DNA from: Pseudomonas guariconensis
Lineage (GTDB): Bacteria; Pseudomonadota; Gammaproteobacteria; Pseudomonadales; Pseudomonadaceae
Assembly: GCF_015680235.1 (NCBI RefSeq)
Contig: NZ_JADLJL010000024.1
Coordinates: forward strand, 1 to 64,000
DNA length: 64,000 nucleotides
Direction: 5' to 3'
Part shown: positions 35,208-43,070 of the stretch, one piece after another
Layout of the letters: the number at the start of each line of letters is the position of its first letter
Position numbering within the stretch: the stretch's first letter is position 1
Made by a program: the position numbers and the translations under genes
The notes under the pieces: model-generated
Told to the model about the DNA's origin: nothing
The model's input: the letters and a program-made list of their open reading frames with translations, nothing else
The model's database searches: none

Positions 35208-36850
35208 AAAGTGCGGGAGATCGCGATGCCGACATAATCGCGGTCACGATAAAGCTGGTCGTAGGGCGTCTCGCCGCCCATGAACTTCGCGTAATTGAGG
35301 GAAATCTGCCAACTGGCCGGGTTTCGCACGAAGTTCAGGTACAGATTCATGCTGCTCGCGTCTTCGGTGAAGGTGGCACTCAGGTTCGGCGTCCTGCCCC
35401 CCAGCGAGCGCGAATAGAAGACACCTGGCGTGACCTGCCAGCCCGGTAACAAGGTGCCGTCGTAGGTCAGGCTGAAGTCCAGATTGATGCCCGAGGACGT
35501 CTTGTCGCCACGGGACTTGGGCGCTGTCGCAGGATCCAGTTGCCAGGCATTGAGCCCTGGGGCGAGTGGTTCGCCATTGACCTCGTCATGCAGCCCGGGG
35601 TAATGGATGACCACCAGTTCCGACAGCAGGGTACCCGTGCTGGCTCCGGTGAAATCGAGCAGCGTCGGGGAGTTGGACGGTGTGAAGCTGTAAAGGCCGG
35701 TGAGGTGCCACTGGAATTTCTTTTCGTCTTTCCAGCATTTGCCCCCATTGCTGGAACACAGGTCGACAACAGGGTTGAGCATGACCGAATCCTTCGGCCG
35801 GTAAGAAAGCTCTGTACCCACTGCCCAGTCACCGATCGGCATGTTGGCACTGACGCCATACATCATCCGGTCTTCCTGGTATTCCCAGGTCGGTGCCGCC
35901 GCGAAGGTGTTAGGGTCAAGAATGGCGACGCGCAATGATGGCAACTTGTCGTGATAACGCATCACGTAGAAGCCATAGTTGATGTCGCTGTCTTCCGGCT
36001 GCCAACGCAGCGAAAGGCCCCACTGGCCGCTGTCGCGGGCGTCTTTTTCGGAGAACCCGTAGTCTCCCCTGCCCTCACCCAGCGCGTTGGTAGTGGACCA
36101 GTAGCTGCCCACCGGCGGCAACTCGCTCTTGTTCCAGCGAAATTGATAGTAGGCCTCGACGTTGACACCCGAGCCCAGGCCCGAGGCGACACTGAGCATC
36201 GGCGCGGGCAGCACGGCCTCCTTGAGCTGCACGCCAGGGCGCGCCAAGGCTTGGTAGTCGTAGGCGTTGGTGTTGTTGATGCCACCGGCCACGAACAGGC
36301 TTTCGCCCCAGTTGATCACCTGGTTACCCAGGCGCGCGCGGACCCGCTGCCCGCCCACGTCGAAGCCTTTGCTCACCCACAGGTCCAGCAGGCGAGCCTT
36401 GAAGGCGAGGTCGTCACGCGCGTCGTCACTCAGCCCGTTGCTACCGACGCTTTCAGGGGTGTTGAACGACAGCGTGCCGGTGGTATCGGTGGCAGCGAAG
36501 TCGCGGATCCAGGTGCCACGCGCCATGAAGGTGACGTCCTCGGGCATTTTGAGCAACAGCTCATGGGTGCCCTTGAGGTAGTTGGTGAACATGTCGCCGC
36601 GGTCGTAGTTCAGGTCGCCCTGGTCCGCCACGCCGGAGCTCTGTGCCAGGCAGCCGGAGGGCACGTTGTGCCCGGTCGGCCCCTGGTTGATCAGGTTGCA
36701 GCCCCGCGACTCGGTACGCAGGCCCATGCCTGCGGTGATCGTGGAATCGAAGGAGCCATTGAGGGTTTCGGTTTCAAATGTGAACCCCATTGCCAAGGGG
36801 GTTGCGCACACGATGACAAGGCCTGACGCTTTCGTAATTATTTTTTTCAT
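35204..36850 (-). CDS. DUF1302 outer-membrane barrel protein
   Basis: A 548-residue exported protein of the DUF1302 family. The signal peptide ends near residue 22 (PLAMG) and the rest has the alternating pattern of a large outer-membrane barrel, ending VGIAISRTL. A conserved N-terminal block (SFDSTITAGMGLRT) and a central NQVINWGESLFVAGGINN segment are characteristic. Family members occur with DUF1329 partners in clusters for degradation of hydrophobic substrates. It follows DUF1329 by 24 bp and overlaps the RND gene. Confidence 0.9.
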   Translation of the reverse strand: MKKIITKASGLVIVCATPLAMGFTFETETLNGSFDSTITAGMGLRTESRGCNLINQGPTGHNVPSGCLAQSSGVADQGDLNYDRGDMFTNYLKGTHELLLKMPEDVTFMARGTWIRDFAATDTTGTLSFNTPESVGSNGLSDDARDDLAFKARLLDLWVSKGFDVGGQRVRARLGNQVINWGESLFVAGGINNTNAYDYQALARPGVQLKEAVLPAPMLSVASGLGSGVNVEAYYQFRWNKSELPPVGSYWSTTNALGEGRGDYGFSEKDARDSGQWGLSLRWQPEDSDINYGFYVMRYHDKLPSLRVAILDPNTFAAAPTWEYQEDRMMYGVSANMPIGDWAVGTELSYRPKDSVMLNPVVDLCSSNGGKCWKDEKKFQWHLTGLYSFTPSNSPTLLDFTGASTGTLLSELVVIHYPGLHDEVNGEPLAPGLNAWQLDPATAPKSRGDKTSSGINLDFSLTYDGTLLPGWQVTPGVFYSRSLGGRTPNLSATFTEDASSMNLYLNFVRNPASWQISLNYAKFMGGETPYDQLYRDRDYVGIAISRTL

Positions 36851-36874
36851 GTTGGCTCTCGATCTGGCGTCGGT

Positions 36875-38296
36875 TTAGCGCTCGCTGATGGCTCGCAGGT
36901 TGTCGGAGGTGAAGAAGTCGCGCTTCAGGCGAGGGTTGCCACTGTCTTCGGTGATCCAGCGAATATCGTTCTTGCCTGCCCCGATGGAGGTCATGTCGAA
37001 GAGGTAACGACCCTCGGCCAGGTTGTACTGGACCTGGGCCTGCACGTCGCAAGCGCCGGTCTCGAACACGGGAATCGAGAACCCTTCACGCACCTTCCAG
37101 ATCTGCCCTTGCTTGTCGAAGTCGACGGCCAGCAGCGGGTTCCAGCTGTCCTCGTCGATGTAGAACATGCGTTTGGGCGCTTGGTGGCGCATGCCTTGGC
37201 GAACATTGGCCTCGACGACCCAGACGCGATGCAGTTCATAGCGACGCGACTGCGGCGAGATCGAGTCGTTGCCAGCGAACGACTCCACCTTGGCAGCGGT
37301 ATCGTAGGCACCGAAATCGTTGTAAGGCACCAGCAGTTCCTGCTTGCCGATCAGCTTCCAGTCGAAACGGTCCATGGTGCCGAAGAAGACGTTCGCCTCG
37401 TCGACGGTGTACTGGTTGTCGAGGCCGATCTGTGGCGCGTCGTAGGAATACGACGGCATGCGCCGCACGCGACGCTGACCAGGGAAGTAGTAGAAGGTCG
37501 TGGCCTGCTCGCCGGCCACAGCCGTTTGCACGGCGGATTGACCGGCCAGCGCAGCGGGCTCCAGGTAGTTGAAGAAGGTCGCGTTCTCCAGCCGGCCATA
37601 GGAAGAGAAAAGCGCGCTCCCCTTCTTGCCCCAAGGGGTCAGGAAGAAGGTGTCGGTCGACTGGCGCAACCATTCCCCGCCCTTGCGCGGAGAAATGCCT
37701 GAAATGCTCCGGGGAATTTCCACGCCGACGCCGCGATAGCGCATCTTCATGTTCCACATCACCTCGGCCCCGGTGCTGGGCATCGGGAACGGGATACCGG
37801 GTACATGGGCTTCTTCAAGGGCTACACCGGCAGCGTCGAGCTTGGCAAAGCCAACGTTTTGCCTGGTGTTCTCGATCACGAAATCCGGCGCGCTGCAGGT
37901 ACGACGGGTCGGGTAGACATCCATGCGATAGCCTGGGACTTTCTTGAACAGTTCGAGCTGGCCAGGGGACAGCTTGCTCGCATGCTGTGTCACATTGTTC
38001 GCGTCGATGCTGTAGAGGGGCTTATCACCCTTGAACTTCCAGTGCTCCCCTCGTACCTGACCGTAACTCCACCCCGCCCCCTGCTGCCCTGGCTGTGCCC
38101 AGGCCGGAATATCCCCGCTTGAACTCGCTGCGCTCTCACCGCCCAGAGGGGTCAGCTTCGAACCCAGCGCCTCAGGCTCCTGGGTCGCTGCCTGAACCGA
38201 GCAGATCGCGGTCGATACCGCGCAAGCCAGCAGCAGTTGCCTGAAAACACGGCGAGCGGACACTTCACCTTCCAGCCGTTCAGTCACTTCTTTCAT
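36875..38296 (-). CDS. DUF1329 exported protein
   Basis: A 473-residue secreted protein of the DUF1329 family. The signal peptide has an unusually long polar n-region (residues 1-16), then LLLACAVSTAICSVQA. The mature part includes the LGSKLTPLGGESAAS-type start shared by family members and the conserved FYYFPGQRRVRRMPSYSYDAPQ block. The fold is thought to resemble LolB-like lipid carriers, which would suit a periplasmic shuttle for a greasy compound; this is recollection plus inference. It heads the four-gene envelope operon behind a shared regulatory palindrome. GAGGATCC precedes the ATG. Confidence 0.9.
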   Translation of the reverse strand: MKEVTERLEGEVSARRVFRQLLLACAVSTAICSVQAATQEPEALGSKLTPLGGESAASSSGDIPAWAQPGQQGAGWSYGQVRGEHWKFKGDKPLYSIDANNVTQHASKLSPGQLELFKKVPGYRMDVYPTRRTCSAPDFVIENTRQNVGFAKLDAAGVALEEAHVPGIPFPMPSTGAEVMWNMKMRYRGVGVEIPRSISGISPRKGGEWLRQSTDTFFLTPWGKKGSALFSSYGRLENATFFNYLEPAALAGQSAVQTAVAGEQATTFYYFPGQRRVRRMPSYSYDAPQIGLDNQYTVDEANVFFGTMDRFDWKLIGKQELLVPYNDFGAYDTAAKVESFAGNDSISPQSRRYELHRVWVVEANVRQGMRHQAPKRMFYIDEDSWNPLLAVDFDKQGQIWKVREGFSIPVFETGACDVQAQVQYNLAEGRYLFDMTSIGAGKNDIRWITEDSGNPRLKRDFFTSDNLRAISER

Positions 38297-38369
38297 TGCA
38301 GGATCCTCAACAAAGGGCTTTGACCGTGGCTCGACTTTCCAGACGGAAAACCAGCCCTGTCACATCTCA

Positions 38370-38388
38370 TGATCAATTGACCTGATCA
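38370..38388. promoter_or_regulatory. Shared palindrome, copy A (before the DUF1329 operon)
   Basis: TGATCAA-TTGAC-CTGATCA, a 19-bp palindrome with one mismatch to TGATCAA-N5-TTGATCA. It lies about 83 bp upstream of the DUF1329 start. The 13-base string CTGATCAACCGAC just downstream also occurs in copy B at 41842. The 390-bp gap 38297-38686 holds this site and the terminator at 38623 and no gene I can support. Confidence 0.6.
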
Positions 38389-38622
38389 ACCGACCATGTC
38401 GCAAGATCATGACGCAAGCCATATGCCAGAATCCTCATGAATAAATATATTCTTTTAATATCAATTAGTTAGATGATGCTCGCTGCGGTGGACGCAGCGC
38501 TTTCATGCACCATCATGTGAATTATCGAAACAAGTGTTACCAAAAGATGATCGACGGCTGGGCACAACGACACCAGCTGAGGCGTGCCATTCACCCGACA
38601 ACCGTACGGCGCATAAAAATGC

Positions 38623-38657
38623 CCCAAAAAAAACCGCCCCGAGGGGCGGCAAAAAAG
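38623..38657 (-). terminator. Strong rho-independent terminator
   Basis: Stem CCGCCCC/GGGGCGG with a short loop, flanked by A8 on one side and A6 on the other. On the minus strand this gives a classical GC stem plus T8 tract, ending the PhyH-FAD oxidase-membrane protein operon. Confidence 0.92.
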
Positions 38658-38686
38658 CAGGCCTGTGGCCCGCCATGGAGTAAACG

Positions 38687-39349
38687 TTATCGGGAATGAA
38701 CGAGCGACTGAGAGGAAACCCGCTTGGAGCGCTCAAGCGCGCCATAGGCGTAGTACAACTGCACGATCGAATAGGACCAGGTCAGGAAGGCGAAGGTCAT
38801 GAAGACCATCTTCGTGTCATCGCCCGGAATCGGAAAGAAGTCATACCGCAACGCCACCGTCAGCCCCGCCGCCCCGCCCAGCACGGTAGCCAATGCATGG
38901 AACACCTCCCCGGTACGTGCCAGGCGCCACGTGAAGTAGCACAGGTACACCGTGTAGAGTGACCACATGAGCACGTAGAAGTACGCCAATGAATCGTTGA
39001 CGATGCCAGACAGGTAGTAGACGCAGGTGGCGGCAAAACCGGCCACGAACAGCAGCAGGTCTTTTGCTATAGAAGGTTTGTAACCGTGGGTAACCGCCAT
39101 CAACCCCAATGTTGCGATAACAGGTACGCCCACCCCGCGCGAAAACGCATCGAGAAAAATCGCGACATTGTAATTGGCCTGCCAACCCGTCGCGATGAAC
39201 GTCGTGAAGTTCGATGCGGAAATCCCCACGACCAGGAACTCCAGGCCAAGCAGATAATTCTTCCGCCTGACGAATGCCACGCCATAACCCAGCCCGCACA
39301 CCACCAACAGAATGCACGAAACCAGTGCACCTAGATCTCTGAGTTCCAC
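38687..39349 (-). CDS. Unknown membrane protein with about six helices
   Basis: A 220-residue hydrophobic protein that I do not recognise. It shows six to seven membrane segments (SCILLVVCGLGYGVAF, LGLEFLVVGISASNF, GVPVIATLGLMAV, LLLFVAGFAATCVYYL, FYVLMWSLYTVYLCYF, MVFMTFAFLTWSYSI) and a short charged C-terminus. The start is GTG at 39349 with AGAGGCGG upstream. It is the last gene of the minus-strand unit with the FAD oxidase and PhyH dioxygenase, so it may be an uptake permease, an electron-transfer partner or a sensor for that unit. No catalytic motif is visible. Confidence 0.7.
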   Translation of the reverse strand: MELRDLGALVSCILLVVCGLGYGVAFVRRKNYLLGLEFLVVGISASNFTTFIATGWQANYNVAIFLDAFSRGVGVPVIATLGLMAVTHGYKPSIAKDLLLFVAGFAATCVYYLSGIVNDSLAYFYVLMWSLYTVYLCYFTWRLARTGEVFHALATVLGGAAGLTVALRYDFFPIPGDDTKMVFMTFAFLTWSYSIVQLYYAYGALERSKRVSSQSLVHSR

Positions 39350-39411
39350 GATAACCGCCTCTGTAAATAATGCCGCGCCACAGCCTTACGCCATCGAGGC
39401 GCCGGCACTGT

Positions 39412-40779
39412 TCAGTTTTTCAATGCACTGTCTTTGCGCACTTTTTTATCGGTCCAGGCATCCAACAACCGGGCCGCTGCAAACGCCGTGTTTATGGCAC
39501 ACCATTGGAAAGGCTCCGGCAGCATGGACGGTGTCTTGTGCTGCAATGCCGAAAGCAGTGGCGGCTTTTGGCCGTTGATTCTCTGGGCGAACAGCGAGCC
39601 CATGAGCGATTGCGTCGCAAGGCCATGGCCCGAGCACCCCGCCGTATAGAAAATGTTCTGTTTCGCCCCCGTTGTGCCGATGACGGGCAGGAAATCGTAA
39701 GCCCCACTGACATAACCGCTCCAGCAGTGCTGAATGCCAAGGCCTTGCAGACCCGGAAAACGTTGGCGCAACACCCGCGCCAACGCGGCATAGGCGCTGT
39801 AGTCCGGAATGTTGGGAGTCTTGGAGCCGTAGGCGTAGCCCAACTGTTTGACCGTCAACACCAGGGTGTCATGCGCCGTCAGGCGGTGGCTCTCCATCGT
39901 GTAGTGCGGGGTGATGATCCCTTCTCGCCCTTTCCATCCCAGGGCAGCCAACTGCTCCGTCGACAGGGGCTCGGTTTCGATTGCCGATACGCGAATCGGC
40001 GCCACCTTGTTGCGCAACAGTCCCACCTGAGGCGTATAGGCGTTGGTTGCCATGACCATCACGGGCGCCGTTGCAGTGCCCAACGGAGTCTTGCAAGTGA
40101 TGACTTGCCCTTCACTGTAGGAAACCAACGGGGTGCGTTCGTAGAGTTTCACGCCGGCCTGGATGGCCGCACGGCGCAGGCCACCGATGTACTTCCCTGG
40201 GTTCAGGGTGCCACCGCGCTGCTCGCTGCCAAACAAAAAGGCAGGTGGGAGCCCGCGAGCGCGCATCTCGGCCTGGTCCACGAAACGGGTCACAGAGCCC
40301 AATGTGTGCCCAAGCGCCATGTTCGCGCGCAGCCGCTTTTCCTGGCCTGGATGCACGGCAGCTCGGATAACCCCCGAGGGGATGTAGTCACAATCTATAC
40401 CCAACGCCGCGAAACGCCCTTCCACATACGTGACAGCCTCGTCGTAGAAACTGACGAACGCCCTGGCCTGTTCCAGCCCCACGCGCTTGACGAAGACTTC
40501 GCACTCGATTCCCATGCTGCCGAGCAGGTAACCGGCATTGCGCCCACTGGCACCGAAACCGGCGAACTCCTGCTCCAGCACGATGACGCTCGCCCCAAGG
40601 GCTGACAGCTCCAAGGCCGTCGATAAACCGGCAAACCCGGCTCCTATCACGATCACATCGGCATGCGCGTGACCTTTCAATTCAGGTTGCAGGTCGACAG
40701 GACGTTCCACCCACCCGCCGAGGCTGCGAAACCTCAGTGTTTCAGAACCGTTCCCGGCCACATTGTTCGACGCATTCAT
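39412..40779 (-). CDS. FAD-dependent amine oxidoreductase, DAO/PuuB-like
   Basis: A 455-residue flavoprotein of the D-amino-acid-oxidase superfamily. The dinucleotide-binding motif is at residues 43-51 (VIGAGFAGL), followed by the family signature GFGASGRNAGYL (residues 74-85), close to the PuuB/gamma-glutamylputrescine oxidase and OrdL group. These enzymes oxidise secondary or primary amines to imines that hydrolyse to aldehydes or ketones. It follows the PhyH gene by 36 bp with a GAGCGAAGTG sequence. Together they suggest oxidation of an amine substrate, whose product could feed the PatD/aminotransferase genes downstream in the island. Confidence 0.88.
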   Translation of the reverse strand: MNASNNVAGNGSETLRFRSLGGWVERPVDLQPELKGHAHADVIVIGAGFAGLSTALELSALGASVIVLEQEFAGFGASGRNAGYLLGSMGIECEVFVKRVGLEQARAFVSFYDEAVTYVEGRFAALGIDCDYIPSGVIRAAVHPGQEKRLRANMALGHTLGSVTRFVDQAEMRARGLPPAFLFGSEQRGGTLNPGKYIGGLRRAAIQAGVKLYERTPLVSYSEGQVITCKTPLGTATAPVMVMATNAYTPQVGLLRNKVAPIRVSAIETEPLSTEQLAALGWKGREGIITPHYTMESHRLTAHDTLVLTVKQLGYAYGSKTPNIPDYSAYAALARVLRQRFPGLQGLGIQHCWSGYVSGAYDFLPVIGTTGAKQNIFYTAGCSGHGLATQSLMGSLFAQRINGQKPPLLSALQHKTPSMLPEPFQWCAINTAFAAARLLDAWTDKKVRKDSALKN

Positions 40780-40815
40780 TCACTTCGCTCCAGGGAACTC
40801 TGCCAAGGGGAAGGG

Positions 40816-41733
40816 TTAGAAGCCTTTGCCTGGCTCGGAGAAAGACGCCATGCCCAGAAGCTCTTGTGGGTCGCGCATCTGCCCATCGATTTCAACCCAA
40901 CCCAGCAGCGTGGAGCTGGCACTCCAACCCAGCAGACGTTGCAGTTGCGCAGGGAGCTGCCGAACACGCTCAACAGGAATGGACAGGAAGTGGTTTTCTT
41001 CCAGTCGCAGGAAAGCCAAGTCATACGCCATGGTCAGACCGGTGCGAGGCGTTGAGGATGTATTGGCGCCACCACCGTGGTAGACCGACCCCATCCATAG
41101 CAGCGCAGAGCCTGCCTTCATTTCGGCGGCGATTGTTTCTTCCTGCGTTGGCATGCGTTCGTCATCCCATTGATGGCTGCCGGGAATGACACGTGTCGCA
41201 CCGTTCTCTTCGGTGAAGTCCGTAATGGCCAGCATGATTTGCAGCCGAGCCTCACGACCATATTGCGGATGCCGCCAGAGCGATGTGGCATCGTCGCGAT
41301 GCAAAGGTTGCAAACCCTGGCCTGGGCCGATCTGGATAGCCTGGGTAATGCTGAGTTGGATATCCGGCTCGATCTCGACGCGGTCGCTTCCGACCCAGAC
41401 ATGGGTAGGTGTTTGCAAGATCTTTCTGGCGGACTCGAGAAACAACGGATTCAGCGCCACCTCTACCGCCGTGTCACTTCGCCCGAGGATTCGGGCGACG
41501 CGGCGTGTCTGGGTGCCGGCAAAGTAAGGGTCCATACCGCAAGGCGTGACACTCAAAAAGGTGTCCAACTCCTCGGTCAGGGCCTTCAAGGTGCCTTCCG
41601 AGACAAAGTTGGAAATGATTACGGCACCGTCACGCTTGATGATTTCCACTACCTGCTCGACCGGTGTGTCGCTGCTGACCGTCGAAAGTTTCCGTGTATC
41701 CATTTGCGCATTTACCTGTGTGCTTTGAGTCAT
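40816..41733 (-). CDS. PhyH family Fe(II)/2-oxoglutarate dioxygenase 2
   Basis: A 305-residue dioxygenase, paralogous to the protein at 30827-31696. Iron ligands are His145-X-Asp147 (PLHRDDA) and His219 (VYHGGGAN), with Arg230 for 2-oxoglutarate. It lacks the signature of ectoine hydroxylase (EctD), which otherwise could fit next to an EctB-like gene. Start 41733 (MTQSTQ) is chosen over an upstream extension that passes through the regulatory palindromes; MDTRKLS at 41703 is also possible. It leads an operon with the FAD amine oxidase and an unknown membrane protein. Confidence 0.87.
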   Translation of the reverse strand: MTQSTQVNAQMDTRKLSTVSSDTPVEQVVEIIKRDGAVIISNFVSEGTLKALTEELDTFLSVTPCGMDPYFAGTQTRRVARILGRSDTAVEVALNPLFLESARKILQTPTHVWVGSDRVEIEPDIQLSITQAIQIGPGQGLQPLHRDDATSLWRHPQYGREARLQIMLAITDFTEENGATRVIPGSHQWDDERMPTQEETIAAEMKAGSALLWMGSVYHGGGANTSSTPRTGLTMAYDLAFLRLEENHFLSIPVERVRQLPAQLQRLLGWSASSTLLGWVEIDGQMRDPQELLGMASFSEPGKGF

Positions 41734-41842
41734 TGTTTGACCGCGGATCTGGGCCCAGGGCCCGGCTACAAGTTGCCGTAGGCACCCTGCGCTCACCTGT
41801 CGCGAGCGCCGAAATCCGGCACTACCGACAAGAGCGATCGAC

Positions 41843-41882
41843 TGATCAACCGACATGGTCACTTGATCAAGTCTTATGACCA
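41843..41882. promoter_or_regulatory. Shared palindrome, tandem copies B1 and B2
   Basis: B1 is TGATCAA-CCGAC-ATGGTCA (41843-41861); B2 is TGATCAA-GTCTT-ATGACCA (41864-41882). Centres are 21 bp apart, two helical turns, so dimers would bind one DNA face. They lie 110-150 bp upstream of the PhyH2 start and within the 462-bp gap shared with the divergent TetR gene. I see no gene in the rest of that gap (41883-42195). Confidence 0.65.
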
Positions 41883-42195
41883 AAGCAATTCACGTGCCGT
41901 TTTCCTCACCCGCGCCAGCGTCCACGGAAATTCAGGGGCGAGCGCCTGGCCTGCCGATGCACGGTGATACTGGCGTTCCCAAATCGGTGCTTCCCCGTGT
42001 TCGCCCGGCACGCCATATTGTGTATTAACGAAACACTTGTTATCTAAACTTTCCCAGGGAAGGCGTCGCGCAGACCGACCCCTGACGCTCAATCGCATCG
42101 ACGCATGGATTGGGAAACAACCATGCGTTAGCATTCGTCCCCGCCGAGGCCAGACCCGATGGCTGGCGGCAATACCGAAGAGGGAGAAATGCCCA

Positions 42196-42777
42196 ATGGC
42201 TCGAATAGGCGCTGAATTGCGCAGACAAGACTTTATTGAAGCCACCGTGAAAGTGATCGCGGAACATGGAATAGCCAACGCCACCACTCGCCGTATCGCG
42301 GCCGAGGCGAATTCGCCACTGGCTTCGTTGCACTACGTCTTCCATACCAAGGACGAGTTGTTCTATGCGGTCTATGAGTCCTTGATCAACATGCCGCAAC
42401 AGTCGTTGCAGGACGTACCCACAGGCGCCACGGCGGCAGAGTCGGTGGGGGAAATGCTGCGCCAGCTCGTCAAATGGTTCACCGCCCACCCTGACCTGGC
42501 GACCACACAGTTCGAGCTCTTCTTCTGGAACCTGCGCAACAACCCGGCCATGGCAACCAAGATCTATACCGTATCCGTCGAAGCGACCAAGCAAGCCATC
42601 GAAAAGGTCACTGGCCCCGGGCTGGACCAGGCCAGGCTGACCACTATCAGCCGCTTGCTCATCAACCTGTTCGACGGCCTGTTGCTGGCTTGGTCCGCCC
42701 ATGGCGACCGGGAACGCTTGGAAGCCGAGACCGAAACCGCCTGCCAAGCTGTAAAACTGCTGGTGGCCAGTTACTGA
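42196..42777 (+). CDS. TetR family regulator of the catabolic block
   Basis: A 193-residue TetR regulator with the helix-turn-helix at about residues 10-55 (VKVIAEHGIANATTRRIAAEANSPLASLHYVFHTKDEL) and a helical effector domain. Start 42196 (MARIGAEL) follows AGGGAGAAAT; a longer frame to 42037 runs through promoter DNA. It sits between promoters carrying palindromes B and C, which makes it the first candidate to bind the shared motif. Because the known genes on both sides are catabolic, its ligand may be the pathway substrate or an intermediate. Confidence 0.88.
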   Translation: MARIGAELRRQDFIEATVKVIAEHGIANATTRRIAAEANSPLASLHYVFHTKDELFYAVYESLINMPQQSLQDVPTGATAAESVGEMLRQLVKWFTAHPDLATTQFELFFWNLRNNPAMATKIYTVSVEATKQAIEKVTGPGLDQARLTTISRLLINLFDGLLLAWSAHGDRERLEAETETACQAVKLLVASY

Positions 42778-42790
42778 TCAAGGTTCGAAT

Positions 42791-42812
42791 GCGCCGTGCT
42801 TCAGTACGGCGC
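42791..42812 (+). terminator. Hairpin after the TetR gene
   Basis: Stem GCGCCGT/ACGGCGC with an 8-base loop, 14 bp after the stop codon, without a T tract. A weak terminator or RNA-stabilising hairpin. The remaining 42813-43021 holds no gene I can support. Confidence 0.45.
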
Positions 42813-43021
42813 GATCGGTACTGACTAGCCATCAACCTGGCTTACCTTCCCGCCTTTCTCATACCGGGCGACTGCCCCAGCCTGCCCCTCCTTGCCTCTC
42901 CCTTTCTCGAGAGAACTGCCCCCGCGCCATGGCGCGATGGTGCAAATCATCCCAAACCAATAAAAACCTGGTGCATTTCGCACCTTGATCCGCCTGCGTT
43001 GCCAATCCTATTCTTGCCAAA

Positions 43022-43040
43022 CGATCAAGTCATTTGACCA
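43022..43040. promoter_or_regulatory. Shared palindrome, copy C (before the Baeyer-Villiger operon)
   Basis: CGATCAA-GTCAT-TTGACCA, matching the second arm of TGATCAA-N5-TTGATCA at six of seven positions. Its centre is 40 bp upstream of the monooxygenase start, and a TATAAC element follows at 43048. B2 and C share GATCAAGTC and TGACCAA exactly. Confidence 0.6.
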
Positions 43041-43070
43041 AGTCTCTATAACACAACAATAGGAGGCGAC

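Noticed and set aside
38505..38699. Small plus-strand ORF over the terminator region
   Set aside because: It runs through the terminator stem and poly-A tract and has no ribosome-binding sequence.
38523..42040. Similar CGAAACA...GTTA strings at about 38527 and 42028 as another shared operator
   Set aside because: The match is short and the orientation and position relative to promoters differ; likely chance.
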